From an uncultured Lacinutrix sp. (lineage in GTDB: Bacteria > Bacteroidota > Bacteroidia > Flavobacteriales > Flavobacteriaceae), in the NCBI GenBank assembly GCA_937129145.1, contig CAKZMU010000009.1, positions 206,551 to 270,550 on the forward strand: 64,000 bases of DNA, given 5' to 3'. The position numbers and the translations under genes are program-made. The notes under the pieces were generated by a model. That model saw only the letters and a list, made by a program, of their open reading frames with translations. It made no database searches and had not been told where the DNA came from. The stretch's first letter is position 1; each line of letters opens with the position of its first letter. This document shows positions 1-8,628 of the stretch, piece by piece.

Positions 1-96
1 GTTTCTAAGTTAAATGGCTTGGGCTGGAAGCATTCTGTAGAATTAGAATTAGGAATAAACAAATTGTATAATTGGTATTTAATTAATAAAAATTAA
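1..96 (+). CDS. fcl: GDP-L-fucose synthase, C-terminal fragment (probable)
   Basis: An open frame enters from the left edge and stops at 94-96, giving 31 residues. The tail carries the L-x-x-L-G-W-K-h...L-x-x-G-I-x-x-x-Y-x-W-Y pattern that ends GDP-fucose synthases (GDP-4-keto-6-deoxymannose epimerase/reductases), the last step to GDP-L-fucose. The rest of the gene lies outside the window, so the call rests on this short tail. A fucose-donor gene fits the polysaccharide locus that follows. The next gene starts 2 bases later, so the two are probably co-transcribed. Other sugar epimerases have similar but less matching tails. Confidence 0.55.
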   Translation, partial: VSKLNGLGWKHSVELELGINKLYNWYLINKN

Positions 97-98
97 AA

Positions 99-641
99 AT
101 GAAAAAAATAACATTATTACTAGTGCTAGCAATAGCATTTTCTTGTGAAAACAAAAACAAAAACAAAGAAGAAGAAAAGAAAGACATACTTGAAGAAAAA
201 GTAGAAGAAAAAAAACCAGAAAAATTTGTAATAGAATTAACCATGAGAATGGATAATTCTGATGGTTTTAGGTTATTTGCTAATGGTGTTTTTATCAACA
301 ATAACAGAACGATGAATATTAATATTACCGAGCAAATAAGCAAGAGTGATAATTTTGAGACTGTTACTTTAGATTTGCCTGAGAGCATTAGACCTGACTA
401 TGAAGTAGGTATAGCCTTAGGCTCTAAAGAAGAAAAAACAATTGAATTTCAACAAGCTAAAATCTCGTATGGTGACATAGAGTTTTTAGTAAGTCCAGAT
501 AAAATGGAAGAGTACTTTTACTTTAGCAAGGATATTAACTATAATGCCGAAAACGGAACAATAAAAACCCAAAAAGTAAATGGAAGGCACGACCCAATAA
601 TGTATTTAAGAAAAAATGTTGTAGACAAGTTTAACCTTTAA
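99..641 (+). CDS. small lipoprotein of unknown function
   Basis: This 180-residue protein has a lipoprotein signal: a KK start, a hydrophobic stretch and A-F-S-C with the lipidated cysteine at residue 16. A low-complexity K/E/N linker (residues 17-43) follows, typical of flavobacterial lipoproteins tethered away from the membrane. The remainder looks like one beta-rich globular domain; I recognise no family. It starts 2 bases after the fucose-synthase tail and ends about 45 bases before a strong terminator, so it is the last gene of the upstream operon. It may be a surface or periplasmic accessory of polysaccharide export, but the sequence does not show this. Confidence 0.75.
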   Translation: MKKITLLLVLAIAFSCENKNKNKEEEKKDILEEKVEEKKPEKFVIELTMRMDNSDGFRLFANGVFINNNRTMNINITEQISKSDNFETVTLDLPESIRPDYEVGIALGSKEEKTIEFQQAKISYGDIEFLVSPDKMEEYFYFSKDINYNAENGTIKTQKVNGRHDPIMYLRKNVVDKFNL

Positions 642-685
642 CCTTAAAAGTGGGTAATGTTACTAAGGGTTATTAACTTTTAAAT

Positions 686-717
686 AAAATTGAGCTTCAA
701 TATTGAAGCTCAATTTT
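686..717 (+). terminator. rho-independent terminator (perfect 32-base palindrome)
   Basis: AAAATTGAGCTTCAAT is followed directly by its exact reverse complement, with a T-rich 3' side. It lies 45 bases after the lipoprotein gene and about 50 before the flippase gene, so it separates the upstream (fucose) operon from the 17-gene polysaccharide operon. It is symmetric and could stop transcription from either side. Confidence 0.75.
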
Positions 718-767
718 GTTGTAAAAAGACCCACGAATGAGAAAACACGTAAAAGCGAAATAATAAA

Positions 768-2132
768 TTGAAGTTTTTTTTTACTAAAATACTAGACAAG
801 ATAAGGGTTAAGAGTTTTCGTACTGAAAATATAATTAAACACATTACCATATCCTTTTTTTATAAAGCAGGTGCCATTTTAGCAAATTTTCTTCTAGTAC
901 CCTTAACAATAGATTATCTTGGTACTGAAAACTATGGTGTTTGGTTAACCATTAGTTCTTTTATTTCATGGTTTACTTTTTTTGATGTTGGTTTGGGAAA
1001 TGGATTGCGCAATAGATTTGCAGAAGCTAGAGCAAGTGGTAATTTAAAATTAGCAAAGGCATACATTAGCTCTGCTTATTATACAATAACTAGCGTTAGT
1101 CTTTTACTATTTCTTGTTTTTTTTACTTTTAATGGCTTTATTAACTGGACAAAAGTATTTAATACTAGTAGTGAATTAAGTAGCGATTTGTTTATTCTAA
1201 TGCCAATAATTGTTGGCTTTTTTTGTTTGCAATTAATTACCAAGCTAATTATAAGTATTTATCTAGCAGACCAAAACCATTCAATTCAAGTTAAGGTTCA
1301 CTTTTTTACTCAAGTACTTTCTCTTATAATAATTTGGCTATTAACCAAAACCTCTCAAAGCTCGCTTTATATTTTTGGAGTAATATTTTCATCATTACCT
1401 GTAATAATTCTTTTAGCATTAAATTTGTTTGCTTTTTCAAATAGATTTAAAAGTCTAAAACCAACTTTAAGCCTTTGGAAAAAGAGCTATGTAAAAGACA
1501 TAATGGGCTTAGGTATTAACTTTTTTGTCATACAAATAGCCGCAGTAATCCTGTTCTCAACAGATAACTTTATAATTAGCAAAATTTTTGGACCCGAAGA
1601 AGTCGTTCCATACAACTTAGCCTTTAAGTATTTTTCTATTGTAACAATGGGTTATTCAATACTTGTTAACCCATATTGGTCTTCTTTTACCGAAGCATAC
1701 ACCAAGAGTGATTATAATTGGATTAAGACATCGGTGAATTCTATTCTAAAAATATGGATGCTTATACCGCTATTATTGGTAATTATGTTGCTATTGGCAG
1801 ATAAGTTTTATTTTCTATGGGTTGGAGAAAAAGTAGTTGTTTCGATGACTTTATCTATTTCTATGGCGATATTTGTTTTAATGTCTACGTTTAATAATAT
1901 TTTTGTAAGTTTTATTAATGGAGTTGGCAAAACACAAATACAATTAATTACCGCAATTATTTCAATGATTATTAATATTCCTTTAAGTATATTTTTAGCC
2001 AAAACATTAGGCCTTGGTGTGCCAGGAGTGATGTTTGCTACGTGTATATGCTTAGGCTATTCTGTTATACTAAGACCGCTACAGTACAACAAAATAATCA
2101 ATAATAAGGCTAAAGGTATTTGGAATAAATAA
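768..2132 (+). CDS. Wzx-type polysaccharide flippase (MOP/MVF superfamily)
   Basis: This 454-residue protein is almost wholly hydrophobic, with about 12-14 predicted membrane helices from residue 25 on. The entry sequence (ITISFFYKAGAILANF, then P-L-T-I-D-Y-L-G-T-E-x-Y-G-V-W) is typical of polysaccharide flippases. They move undecaprenyl-pyrophosphate-linked repeat units across the inner membrane. The start is a TTG at 768, as no in-frame ATG precedes the first conserved helix. It is the first gene of the polysaccharide operon, 50 bases after the terminator. Together with the polymerase-like and initiating-transferase genes it marks a Wzx/Wzy pathway. The substrate cannot be read from sequence. 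Confidence 0.85.
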   Translation: MKFFFTKILDKIRVKSFRTENIIKHITISFFYKAGAILANFLLVPLTIDYLGTENYGVWLTISSFISWFTFFDVGLGNGLRNRFAEARASGNLKLAKAYISSAYYTITSVSLLLFLVFFTFNGFINWTKVFNTSSELSSDLFILMPIIVGFFCLQLITKLIISIYLADQNHSIQVKVHFFTQVLSLIIIWLLTKTSQSSLYIFGVIFSSLPVIILLALNLFAFSNRFKSLKPTLSLWKKSYVKDIMGLGINFFVIQIAAVILFSTDNFIISKIFGPEEVVPYNLAFKYFSIVTMGYSILVNPYWSSFTEAYTKSDYNWIKTSVNSILKIWMLIPLLLVIMLLLADKFYFLWVGEKVVVSMTLSISMAIFVLMSTFNNIFVSFINGVGKTQIQLITAIISMIINIPLSIFLAKTLGLGVPGVMFATCICLGYSVILRPLQYNKIINNKAKGIWNK

Positions 2133-2146
2133 TTCTATACAAAGAA

Positions 2147-3127
2147 ATGGACTGCAATCAAATTACATTAAAAAACAGTGCTTTATATAGATTGTATGCG
2201 TTTTTTAGAAAAAAGAAAACCAATCAAGATAAAAAAACTCACAACACAATAACCAACAGTCACGAGTTTAAGGTTTCATTAAAAAGTAATTGTGAAAACA
2301 AGGTAATACAAAATCTTTTTAAGCAAATTAAGCCTTATGAAAAAGCAGTTACCGCCTTGTTACATGGTAGTTGGGCAGACCAAACAAACAACTCTTTTTC
2401 GGATATTGATGATTTTATTATTTTAGAGAAAGACAAAATAACTTCGAAGAAAGATTTTTATAAACTCATATCTATTTTAAATAAAATAGATATGAGTTAT
2501 TGTAGAATTGACCCTATCCAGCATCATGGACATTGGTTGGTTTGTAGTGAAGAGCTGAAACACTACGACAATTCTTTTATGCCATTATTTATTATGAAAG
2601 ATGCAAAAAGAATCATAGGAAAAAGTGAAATAATTGCCTACGTCGATGACAAAAAAACTCAGTTAGGTCTAAAAAACAACATTATCAATACTTGTAAAAA
2701 TATTGAAAGACTATATAAAAAATACCATTCTAATAAAATTAACTCTTATGAAATGAAATGCCTAGTAGGCTCTTTTGCATTAGTGCCTTCATTTGTAGTG
2801 CAGCTGCAACAGTTAGAGTTAAACAAACCAGAATCGATAAAACACTCCATTAAACTATTCTCTAAAGAGGCCTATACATGTGTAGCTTGGGCTACAAATT
2901 GCAGAAATAATTGGACAATTGTAACCAACAAAAAAAGCTTTAAAATGTTTAAGTTTTTGACAAGATTTTGTACAAACCCTCATTTATGGCGTCGATTTTC
3001 AGAGAGGTATTCACCAAAAATTCATTTTAATGATACAAAACTTTTAAGCACCATTGAACTAAAAAGCAATAATGTTAGCTGTTTTTTAAATGAAACCTTA
3101 AAGCACTTGAGTACTTATGAAAGTTAA
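2147..3127 (+). CDS. Pol-beta-type nucleotidyltransferase-like protein A
   Basis: The 326-residue protein has the hallmark of the Pol-beta nucleotidyltransferase superfamily: h-G-S-W at 74-76, then S-D-I-D-D with metal-binding acids D86 and D88. A likely third carboxylate is D122, in R-I-D-P-I. Residues 1-55 are a basic, poorly structured leader; 160-326 are helical and resemble no domain I can name. The next gene has the same layout (GE-x-G...SDLD...HDPL...SEE), so the two are probably diverged paralogs. Members transfer NMP to small molecules, proteins or RNA. The position between flippase and glycosyltransferase genes suggests a role in polysaccharide decoration or its control, which is inference. 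It overlaps the next gene by 11 bases. Confidence 0.65.
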   Translation: MDCNQITLKNSALYRLYAFFRKKKTNQDKKTHNTITNSHEFKVSLKSNCENKVIQNLFKQIKPYEKAVTALLHGSWADQTNNSFSDIDDFIILEKDKITSKKDFYKLISILNKIDMSYCRIDPIQHHGHWLVCSEELKHYDNSFMPLFIMKDAKRIIGKSEIIAYVDDKKTQLGLKNNIINTCKNIERLYKKYHSNKINSYEMKCLVGSFALVPSFVVQLQQLELNKPESIKHSIKLFSKEAYTCVAWATNCRNNWTIVTNKKSFKMFKFLTRFCTNPHLWRRFSERYSPKIHFNDTKLLSTIELKSNNVSCFLNETLKHLSTYES

Positions 3128-4088
3128 CGGCATAAAAGAAATATCAAGGCTAGAATATATAGAAGCCTATAAAGATCTTGAAAAATTTTGTGTTAGCAAT
3201 CTTGACCCTTTAGTTATTGGTGAGTTTGGTGAGCCTTCTTGCCCATCTATATCAGACCTGGATGTTTTTATTTGCTTAAAAAAAGAAAACTTTAAAGTAC
3301 AAAAAGAGGCTATTATAAATTATATTAACAAAAGCGAAACTAAAAAGTATTTATTTTTTCATGACCCATTAATTGTATCGGAAGAAATGCTTAATCTATT
3401 ACCCGACTTTCACTCTCTATATAATTTTAAAATCACGCATAACCCTAATAAAATTGAAATAAAAAAAGCCACTAAAGAGGCCGAAAATTTATTAAGCATT
3501 ATCTGGACAAGTTTTTTACTGGTTGCTGGAACCAATATACTTGTTAATAAAAAATACAACACTAGAGATAAACTCTTGGTGCTAAAAAATATTTGCCAAT
3601 CAATTAAAAATATTGACCCCAATTCTAATGCATTAAAATATAGCCATAATCTTAGAAATCAAGTACTAAAAGGTAATTTATTGGATGAAGATGTAGATAA
3701 TAGTTTTAGAAAAAAGCTTAAAGAACTTTTTAAAAAAACCAATACTATTAAAATAGAGCACCTAAAACCAATAAATTCTCGCAAAAAATATAAAATAGCA
3801 AATAACCAATTTATTATTCTTGGCAAGTCCAATAGCTTTACCATTAACAAAAACAAGGTCTATATTTACTTAAACGAATCATTTTTTGGTCTTTTTAAAC
3901 AATTCTACTATAAAAAAACAAATAATGTAGATATTAAAAATTACATTTATAATGCGCAAACCTTAAATAATATTGTAAAAAAGCATAAAGTGAGTTTTCC
4001 TTTTGTTTCTCCATATTCTTTTCAATTTTTTAGGACAGATATTAAATTTAAAATCAAAAAAATCATCTATTCCCTCAATAAAATTTAG
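3117..4088 (+). CDS. Pol-beta-type nucleotidyltransferase-like protein B
   Basis: This 323-residue protein has V-I-G-E-F-G-E-P near residue 33 and S-D-L-D-V with acids D47 and D49, the Pol-beta-type nucleotidyltransferase pattern. H-D-P-L-I at 82-86 would supply the third acid (D83). The usual G-S is replaced by G-E-F-G-E-P, a common variant. The D-P-[IL]...S-E-E pattern is shared with the preceding gene. The C-terminal half is lysine-rich and unrecognised. The ATG overlaps the upstream gene by 11 bases, suggesting coupled translation and perhaps a heteromer. Activity and substrate are unknown. Confidence 0.6.
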   Translation: MKVNGIKEISRLEYIEAYKDLEKFCVSNLDPLVIGEFGEPSCPSISDLDVFICLKKENFKVQKEAIINYINKSETKKYLFFHDPLIVSEEMLNLLPDFHSLYNFKITHNPNKIEIKKATKEAENLLSIIWTSFLLVAGTNILVNKKYNTRDKLLVLKNICQSIKNIDPNSNALKYSHNLRNQVLKGNLLDEDVDNSFRKKLKELFKKTNTIKIEHLKPINSRKKYKIANNQFIILGKSNSFTINKNKVYIYLNESFFGLFKQFYYKKTNNVDIKNYIYNAQTLNNIVKKHKVSFPFVSPYSFQFFRTDIKFKIKKIIYSLNKI

Positions 4089-4095
4089 TTAAATA

Positions 4096-5337
4096 ATGAA
4101 AGTGTTAATTGTTAATTTTAGTGATGTTGAAGGAGGCGCAGCAAGAGCGGCAAACCGATTACATCAGTCACTTTTAAAAGAGCAAATAGATTCTAAAATG
4201 TTTGTTTTAGAAAAGAGCAGCAATAACTTTACTGTAATAGGGCCAAAAACCAATAAGCAAAAAATTATTGCCAAAATACAGTCTTTATTAAATACGTGGC
4301 CATTAAAAAAGCACAAAAGAATTGCACCTTTTTCGGCTTCGTTTTCACCAACGTTTAACATTTCTAAAAGAATAAATAATCTTAACCCAGATGTTGTTCA
4401 TCTACACTGGATTAATGCAGGAATGTTAAGAGTTGAAGATTTAAAAAAAATAAAAGCACCTTTAGTATGGTCTCTTCACGATATGTGGGCATTTACAGGA
4501 GGCTGTCATTATTCAAACAAATGTGAACTGTATAAATTAAAATGTGGTAAATGTGAGGTGCTTCAATCTGGAAAAGAGAATGATATTAGCCGAAAAATAT
4601 TCAATAGAAAATTAAAAACGTATAACAAAATATCAAATTTCACAATAATTGGTCTAAGCAAATGGCTAGAGTCTTGTGCAAAATCGAGCACTCTTTTTAA
4701 AAACAAGAAAGTTGTTAATTTACCTAACCCTATAGACACTAGTGTATTTAAAAAAATAGATAAAGAAAAGTCTAGAGAACTTTTTAACTTACCTAGCAAT
4801 AAAAAACTCATTTTATTTGGCGCGATGTCGGCTACCAGCGATGTTAGAAAAGGGTATAAAGAATTGTGTCAAGCATTAAGTAAACTAGAAAATAAAGACC
4901 AAGACATTGAACTTTTGGTTTTTGGGAGTGACAAGCCTCAAAAAACACAAGAGTTTGGTTTTAAAACACATTACTTAGGCCAACTTAAAGACAGTGTAAG
5001 TTTAATAGCTCTTTATAATGCAGCAGATGTAATGGTGGTTCCGAGTCTACAAGAAAACCTATCAAATGTTATTATGGAGAGTTTATCTTGCTCTACTCCA
5101 GTAGTAGGTTTTAATATTGGAGGGAATAGTGATCTAATAGACCATAAAAAAAACGGCTATTTGGCTTCTCCTTTTAATATTGAAGATTTAGCAAAAGGAA
5201 TTAATTGGGTTATAAGCAATAATAACTACAACACATTATGTAGCAACGCAAGAACAAAAATCACACAAAATTTTGATTATAAAATAGTTTCAAAGCAGTA
5301 CATTGAATTGTACAGCAGTATTATAGAAAACAACTAG
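4096..5337 (+). CDS. glycosyltransferase family 4
   Basis: A GT-B fold retaining glycosyltransferase of 413 residues. The N-terminus (MKVLIVN-FSDVEGGAARAANRLH) carries the acceptor-side glycine loop. V-H-L-H-W-I-N and W-S-L-H-D-M-W-A-F-T-G-G-C-H-Y are shared with colanic-acid WcaC-like enzymes, including the Cys-rich patch near residues 135-155. The C-terminal donor domain has the E-x7-E-type motif (S-L-Q-E-N-L-S-N-V-I-M-E-S-L). It acts at the cytoplasmic face of the inner membrane, adding a sugar to the lipid-linked repeat unit. Donor and linkage cannot be assigned. It starts 7 bases after the nucleotidyltransferase pair. Confidence 0.85.
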   Translation: MKVLIVNFSDVEGGAARAANRLHQSLLKEQIDSKMFVLEKSSNNFTVIGPKTNKQKIIAKIQSLLNTWPLKKHKRIAPFSASFSPTFNISKRINNLNPDVVHLHWINAGMLRVEDLKKIKAPLVWSLHDMWAFTGGCHYSNKCELYKLKCGKCEVLQSGKENDISRKIFNRKLKTYNKISNFTIIGLSKWLESCAKSSTLFKNKKVVNLPNPIDTSVFKKIDKEKSRELFNLPSNKKLILFGAMSATSDVRKGYKELCQALSKLENKDQDIELLVFGSDKPQKTQEFGFKTHYLGQLKDSVSLIALYNAADVMVVPSLQENLSNVIMESLSCSTPVVGFNIGGNSDLIDHKKNGYLASPFNIEDLAKGINWVISNNNYNTLCSNARTKITQNFDYKIVSKQYIELYSSIIENN

Positions 5338-5342
5338 AAAAA

Positions 5343-6575
5343 ATGCACGTAAGACAAGAGAGCGTATTAAAATGGGGTTTATATTGCAATGGCTTATATA
5401 TTTTCTTTCTTTTTTTATTTATGCCAGATGGAATAAATATCCCAAACATACTTATTACAAGCATACTAATATTTTCAGTGGTATTAATTTTTAGTGTCTG
5501 TTTTAAAAACAGATACCGAATTAAAAATCTACCCAAAAAAATAAGAATACTTTTTTATTTACTAATATTTTGGGGTTGCATGATTATTGTGCGAAGTTTT
5601 TCTTTGTCAATTCAAGATTGGGTAACAAATTTTGGAAACATCTATATGGCTTTTGCTTGGCTTTTACCAGTGACCTTAATATTGGGCTTAGAAATTAGAA
5701 ATTGGAATATTCTTTTTAAAACTATTTCAATGATGTTTTCTCTAATGATTTTAGCATTTTTTTTGCTTCCTTTTTTTAAATACAACGAAGAATGGATTTT
5801 GCTGTTAAGACCTGTAGCTTTTATATTATTAATAGGTGTTTATCATTTTAGAAATTTATTTCGTTTTAAAACCTATTTGATTATTGTGCTTTATTTAGCA
5901 GCAATGTTTTTGCTGTCTTCTCGCCGTATAGACCAATTATTTTTGGTTATGGTGTTCTTCTTTTTATTATTAGATAAAATATCTTCAATCCGCTTAAAAA
6001 AATCTTTTCTAAAGTATATTTTTGTAGGGTTTATTTTAGTACTAACTTTTATCTTTACAGCTGGATATGAGTATTTTTCAAACTTTGTTTCATTACTTAT
6101 CGACTTTCAAGACTCTAGAACCTTTTTATTTACTGAACTTTTTGCAGACATGAGTACTTTTGAGCAGTTTTTTGGACGAGGGTCTTTAGGCACTTATTAT
6201 AGTGATTTTTTTGAAAGAACTAGACGTTATTACGAAATAATGGGAAGAGTAGGATGGGCAGGTGATGTGCCAGATAGAATCACTACTGAAGTTGGGTACT
6301 TACAAATGGTTTTAAAAGGAGGTTTTGTTTTGTTAATACTAAACCTGTTATTGTACAGCTACGCTATTTATGCGGCAATATTTAAATCTAACAACAAGTT
6401 TATTAAACGTTTAGGGTACTATATTTTAATAGTTACCATATTAAGTATTGTAGAATTTAGACCAACATTTACACCAATGTTTATTGTTTTGTGGATGGCA
6501 ATAGGCACTGTTTTAAATAAAAATTATAGACAAATGAATGACCATGAAATAGAAACTTTAATTAAATTTAAATGA
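5343..6575 (+). CDS. polysaccharide polymerase-like membrane protein (Wzy candidate)
   Basis: The 410-residue protein has about 10-12 membrane helices and a larger external loop around residues 255-320 (S-R-T-F-L-F-T-E...F-F-G-R-G-S-L-G-T-Y-Y...E-V-G-Y-L-Q-M-V-L-K-G-G), the usual Wzy layout. Wzy proteins join flipped repeat units in the periplasm and are too divergent to pair by eye. Its place between GT genes in a Wzx-containing operon makes it the best Wzy candidate. A second polymerase/ligase-type gene lies at 12612. Its last 4 bases overlap the next gene (ATGA). Confidence 0.75.
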   Translation: MHVRQESVLKWGLYCNGLYIFFLFLFMPDGINIPNILITSILIFSVVLIFSVCFKNRYRIKNLPKKIRILFYLLIFWGCMIIVRSFSLSIQDWVTNFGNIYMAFAWLLPVTLILGLEIRNWNILFKTISMMFSLMILAFFLLPFFKYNEEWILLLRPVAFILLIGVYHFRNLFRFKTYLIIVLYLAAMFLLSSRRIDQLFLVMVFFFLLLDKISSIRLKKSFLKYIFVGFILVLTFIFTAGYEYFSNFVSLLIDFQDSRTFLFTELFADMSTFEQFFGRGSLGTYYSDFFERTRRYYEIMGRVGWAGDVPDRITTEVGYLQMVLKGGFVLLILNLLLYSYAIYAAIFKSNNKFIKRLGYYILIVTILSIVEFRPTFTPMFIVLWMAIGTVLNKNYRQMNDHEIETLIKFK

Positions 6576-7321
6576 AACCACAAACCCCTCTCATAAGTGT
6601 TATTACTGTAGTTTATAATGGCGAAAAACACCTCCAACAAACAATAGATAGTGTAAGCAACCAAACCTATAAAAACATTGAGTACATTATAATTGATGGA
6701 GGTTCTAGTGATAAGACTCTAAAAATAATTAATAATAACCAAGACAAAATCTCAAAATGGATAAGCGAACCAGATAATGGTCTTTATGATGCAATGAACA
6801 AAGGTTATGCACTTTCTAATGGGGAATTGGTAGGAACCATTAACAGTGACGATTGGTACGAGAAAAATGCTGTAGAAATAATTGTTAACGAATATATAAA
6901 TCACCCAAACAAAAAGATTTTTCATGCTGACAAAAACTGCATCGAAATTAATGGGAACAGCCATATTAAAAAAGCAAAAACCTCTCCTTTCTTGCTTAAA
7001 TACCACGCCATGGTTTTAAACCATCCCACAATGTTTGTTCATAAAGATATTTATAAAACTCAAAAATATAATACAGAGCTATCTTCTTTGTCCGACTACC
7101 AATATACACTTCAAGTTTATTTAAAAAACAATGATGTCTTTCAATACATACCAAAAGTAATATCTAATTTTAGGCTTGGAGGAATTAGTGGTAAGATACC
7201 CTTAATGAAGTCAATTAAAGAAAATGATATTGCACGAAAAAACGCTGGCATGAACTTATTTCAAAGAGCTTTTGCAGTTATATTTAGGGCTATGTTCGAG
7301 TTTTATAAAAAACTAAAGTAA
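6572..7321 (+). CDS. glycosyltransferase family 2
   Basis: This 249-residue GT-A enzyme has an N-terminal nucleotide-binding strand (P-L-I-S-V-I-T-V-V-Y-N-G), I-I-I-D-G-G-S-S-D-K-T, E-P-D-N-G-L-Y-D-A-M-N-K-G, and the metal-binding D-x-D-like N-S-D-D-W-Y near residue 90. The pattern matches WcaE-like enzymes of colanic-acid-type loci. It is expected to add one sugar to the repeat unit at the inner face of the membrane; the sugar is not predictable. Its ATG overlaps the upstream stop, suggesting translational coupling. Confidence 0.87.
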   Translation: MKPQTPLISVITVVYNGEKHLQQTIDSVSNQTYKNIEYIIIDGGSSDKTLKIINNNQDKISKWISEPDNGLYDAMNKGYALSNGELVGTINSDDWYEKNAVEIIVNEYINHPNKKIFHADKNCIEINGNSHIKKAKTSPFLLKYHAMVLNHPTMFVHKDIYKTQKYNTELSSLSDYQYTLQVYLKNNDVFQYIPKVISNFRLGGISGKIPLMKSIKENDIARKNAGMNLFQRAFAVIFRAMFEFYKKLK

Positions 7322-7326
7322 TCCTG

Positions 7327-8613
7327 ATGACAAACCGAATAGAAAACTTCAAAAAGCTCATTAATTACTTTGAGCAAAATACTATTGAGTATGCTTTATT
7401 AGGAAGAAAACAAAACTTAGAAGAAATAATAGAAGGAGATATAGATATTGTAGTTTCTCAGCAATATTTTAAAAAAATTGAACAAATACTAGATAAGTTT
7501 TGCCAAAAAAATAATTTGCTTTTCATTCAAAATATACAACATGAAAGCACAGCAAAATACATGATTATTTCAGATAAATCTGACCACAGTATTATTTGCC
7601 CAGATATTTGTTCGCACTATGTAAGAGACGCTAGATTACTTATAGAAAACAAACTTTTATTAGCCAATACCACATTAATAGACGTTCAAGGATTTAAGGT
7701 AAGGACGTTAAATCCTCAACATGAATTCTTATACTATTTTTTAAAAAAAATTGATAAAGCAAATATTGGAGAAAGAGAATTTAATCACTTAAAAAAGCAA
7801 TACGACTTAATAAAAAGCAACAAAAAATTAATTTCTTTGGATAAAAATTTTTCAAAAGAAACCATTTATGAAATCAATAAAATTTTTAGCACCCAAGACA
7901 TAACCCTATTAAACAAACGTTTAGTGGATTATAGAAATGAATTACATAGCAAAAAAACAAAACATTGGATGTTTTTAGTTAAAGACATTTTGCTTAAAAT
8001 TAAACGTATTTATAAAAAAACAGGGCTTACAATTGCCATAATGGGTTCTGATGGATGTGGAAAAAGCACCATAATCAAAGCCCTAAGTAAAAGTATGGAA
8101 CCAGCTTTTAGGAATGTTCATTACTATCATTTAAAACCAACAGACAAAAAAATCCATGGAGTTGATACGACCAATCCGCATGGACAAAAACCATATTCAT
8201 TCTCTAAATCATTGTTAAAGCTTGGGTTTTTAATTACACAATATAACTTTGGATTTATTGAGGTATTCAAAAAAAACATAAAATCAACATTTGTTATTTT
8301 TGATCGATATTATGATGATATATTAATTGACAAATTGCGTTTTAGATATGGTGCGCCAATATTTTTTGCAAGAATAGCATCATTTTTTATACCCAAACCA
8401 AAGCTATATTTTTTGCTAGATGCATCTGGTGAGGTTATTTTTAAAAGAAAAAAAGAACTATCAATTCAAGAAATTGACCGTCAAAGAGATAGCTACTTAA
8501 AGCTTTTTCGTAGCAAGAAAAACTATTATATTATAGATGCATCTAAAGAGGTTGATTTTGTAACTTATAATATAGAAACAATAATATTGAGTTATCTTAA
8601 CAAACGACTATAA
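7327..8613 (+). CDS. nucleotidyltransferase-like domain fused to thymidylate-kinase-like P-loop domain
   Basis: The 428-residue protein has two domains. Residues 1-210 resemble a minimal nucleotidyltransferase: G-D-I-D-I-V-V with D38/D40 and a possible third acid D93 in C-P-D-I-C. Residues 230-428 are a TMP-kinase-like P-loop fold: Walker A G-S-D-G-C-G-K-S-T at 240-248, the D-R-Y motif in V-I-F-D-R-Y-Y-D-D at 323-331, then P-K-P-K-L-Y-F-L-L-D, and an R-K-K lid segment near 374. True Tmk is a single domain of about 210 residues in housekeeping loci, so this is not the dTMP kinase of the cell. It lies between a GT2 gene and an APH-fold kinase gene in the polysaccharide operon. The substrate is unknown. 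Confidence 0.7.
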   Translation: MTNRIENFKKLINYFEQNTIEYALLGRKQNLEEIIEGDIDIVVSQQYFKKIEQILDKFCQKNNLLFIQNIQHESTAKYMIISDKSDHSIICPDICSHYVRDARLLIENKLLLANTTLIDVQGFKVRTLNPQHEFLYYFLKKIDKANIGEREFNHLKKQYDLIKSNKKLISLDKNFSKETIYEINKIFSTQDITLLNKRLVDYRNELHSKKTKHWMFLVKDILLKIKRIYKKTGLTIAIMGSDGCGKSTIIKALSKSMEPAFRNVHYYHLKPTDKKIHGVDTTNPHGQKPYSFSKSLLKLGFLITQYNFGFIEVFKKNIKSTFVIFDRYYDDILIDKLRFRYGAPIFFARIASFFIPKPKLYFLLDASGEVIFKRKKELSIQEIDRQRDSYLKLFRSKKNYYIIDASKEVDFVTYNIETIILSYLNKRL

Positions 8614-8628
8614 ACAATTATCTATTTA

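Noticed and set aside
7327..8613. Housekeeping thymidylate kinase
   Set aside because: The protein is twice the normal length with an NT-like N-terminal domain and lies in a polysaccharide operon; the resemblance is at the fold and motif level.
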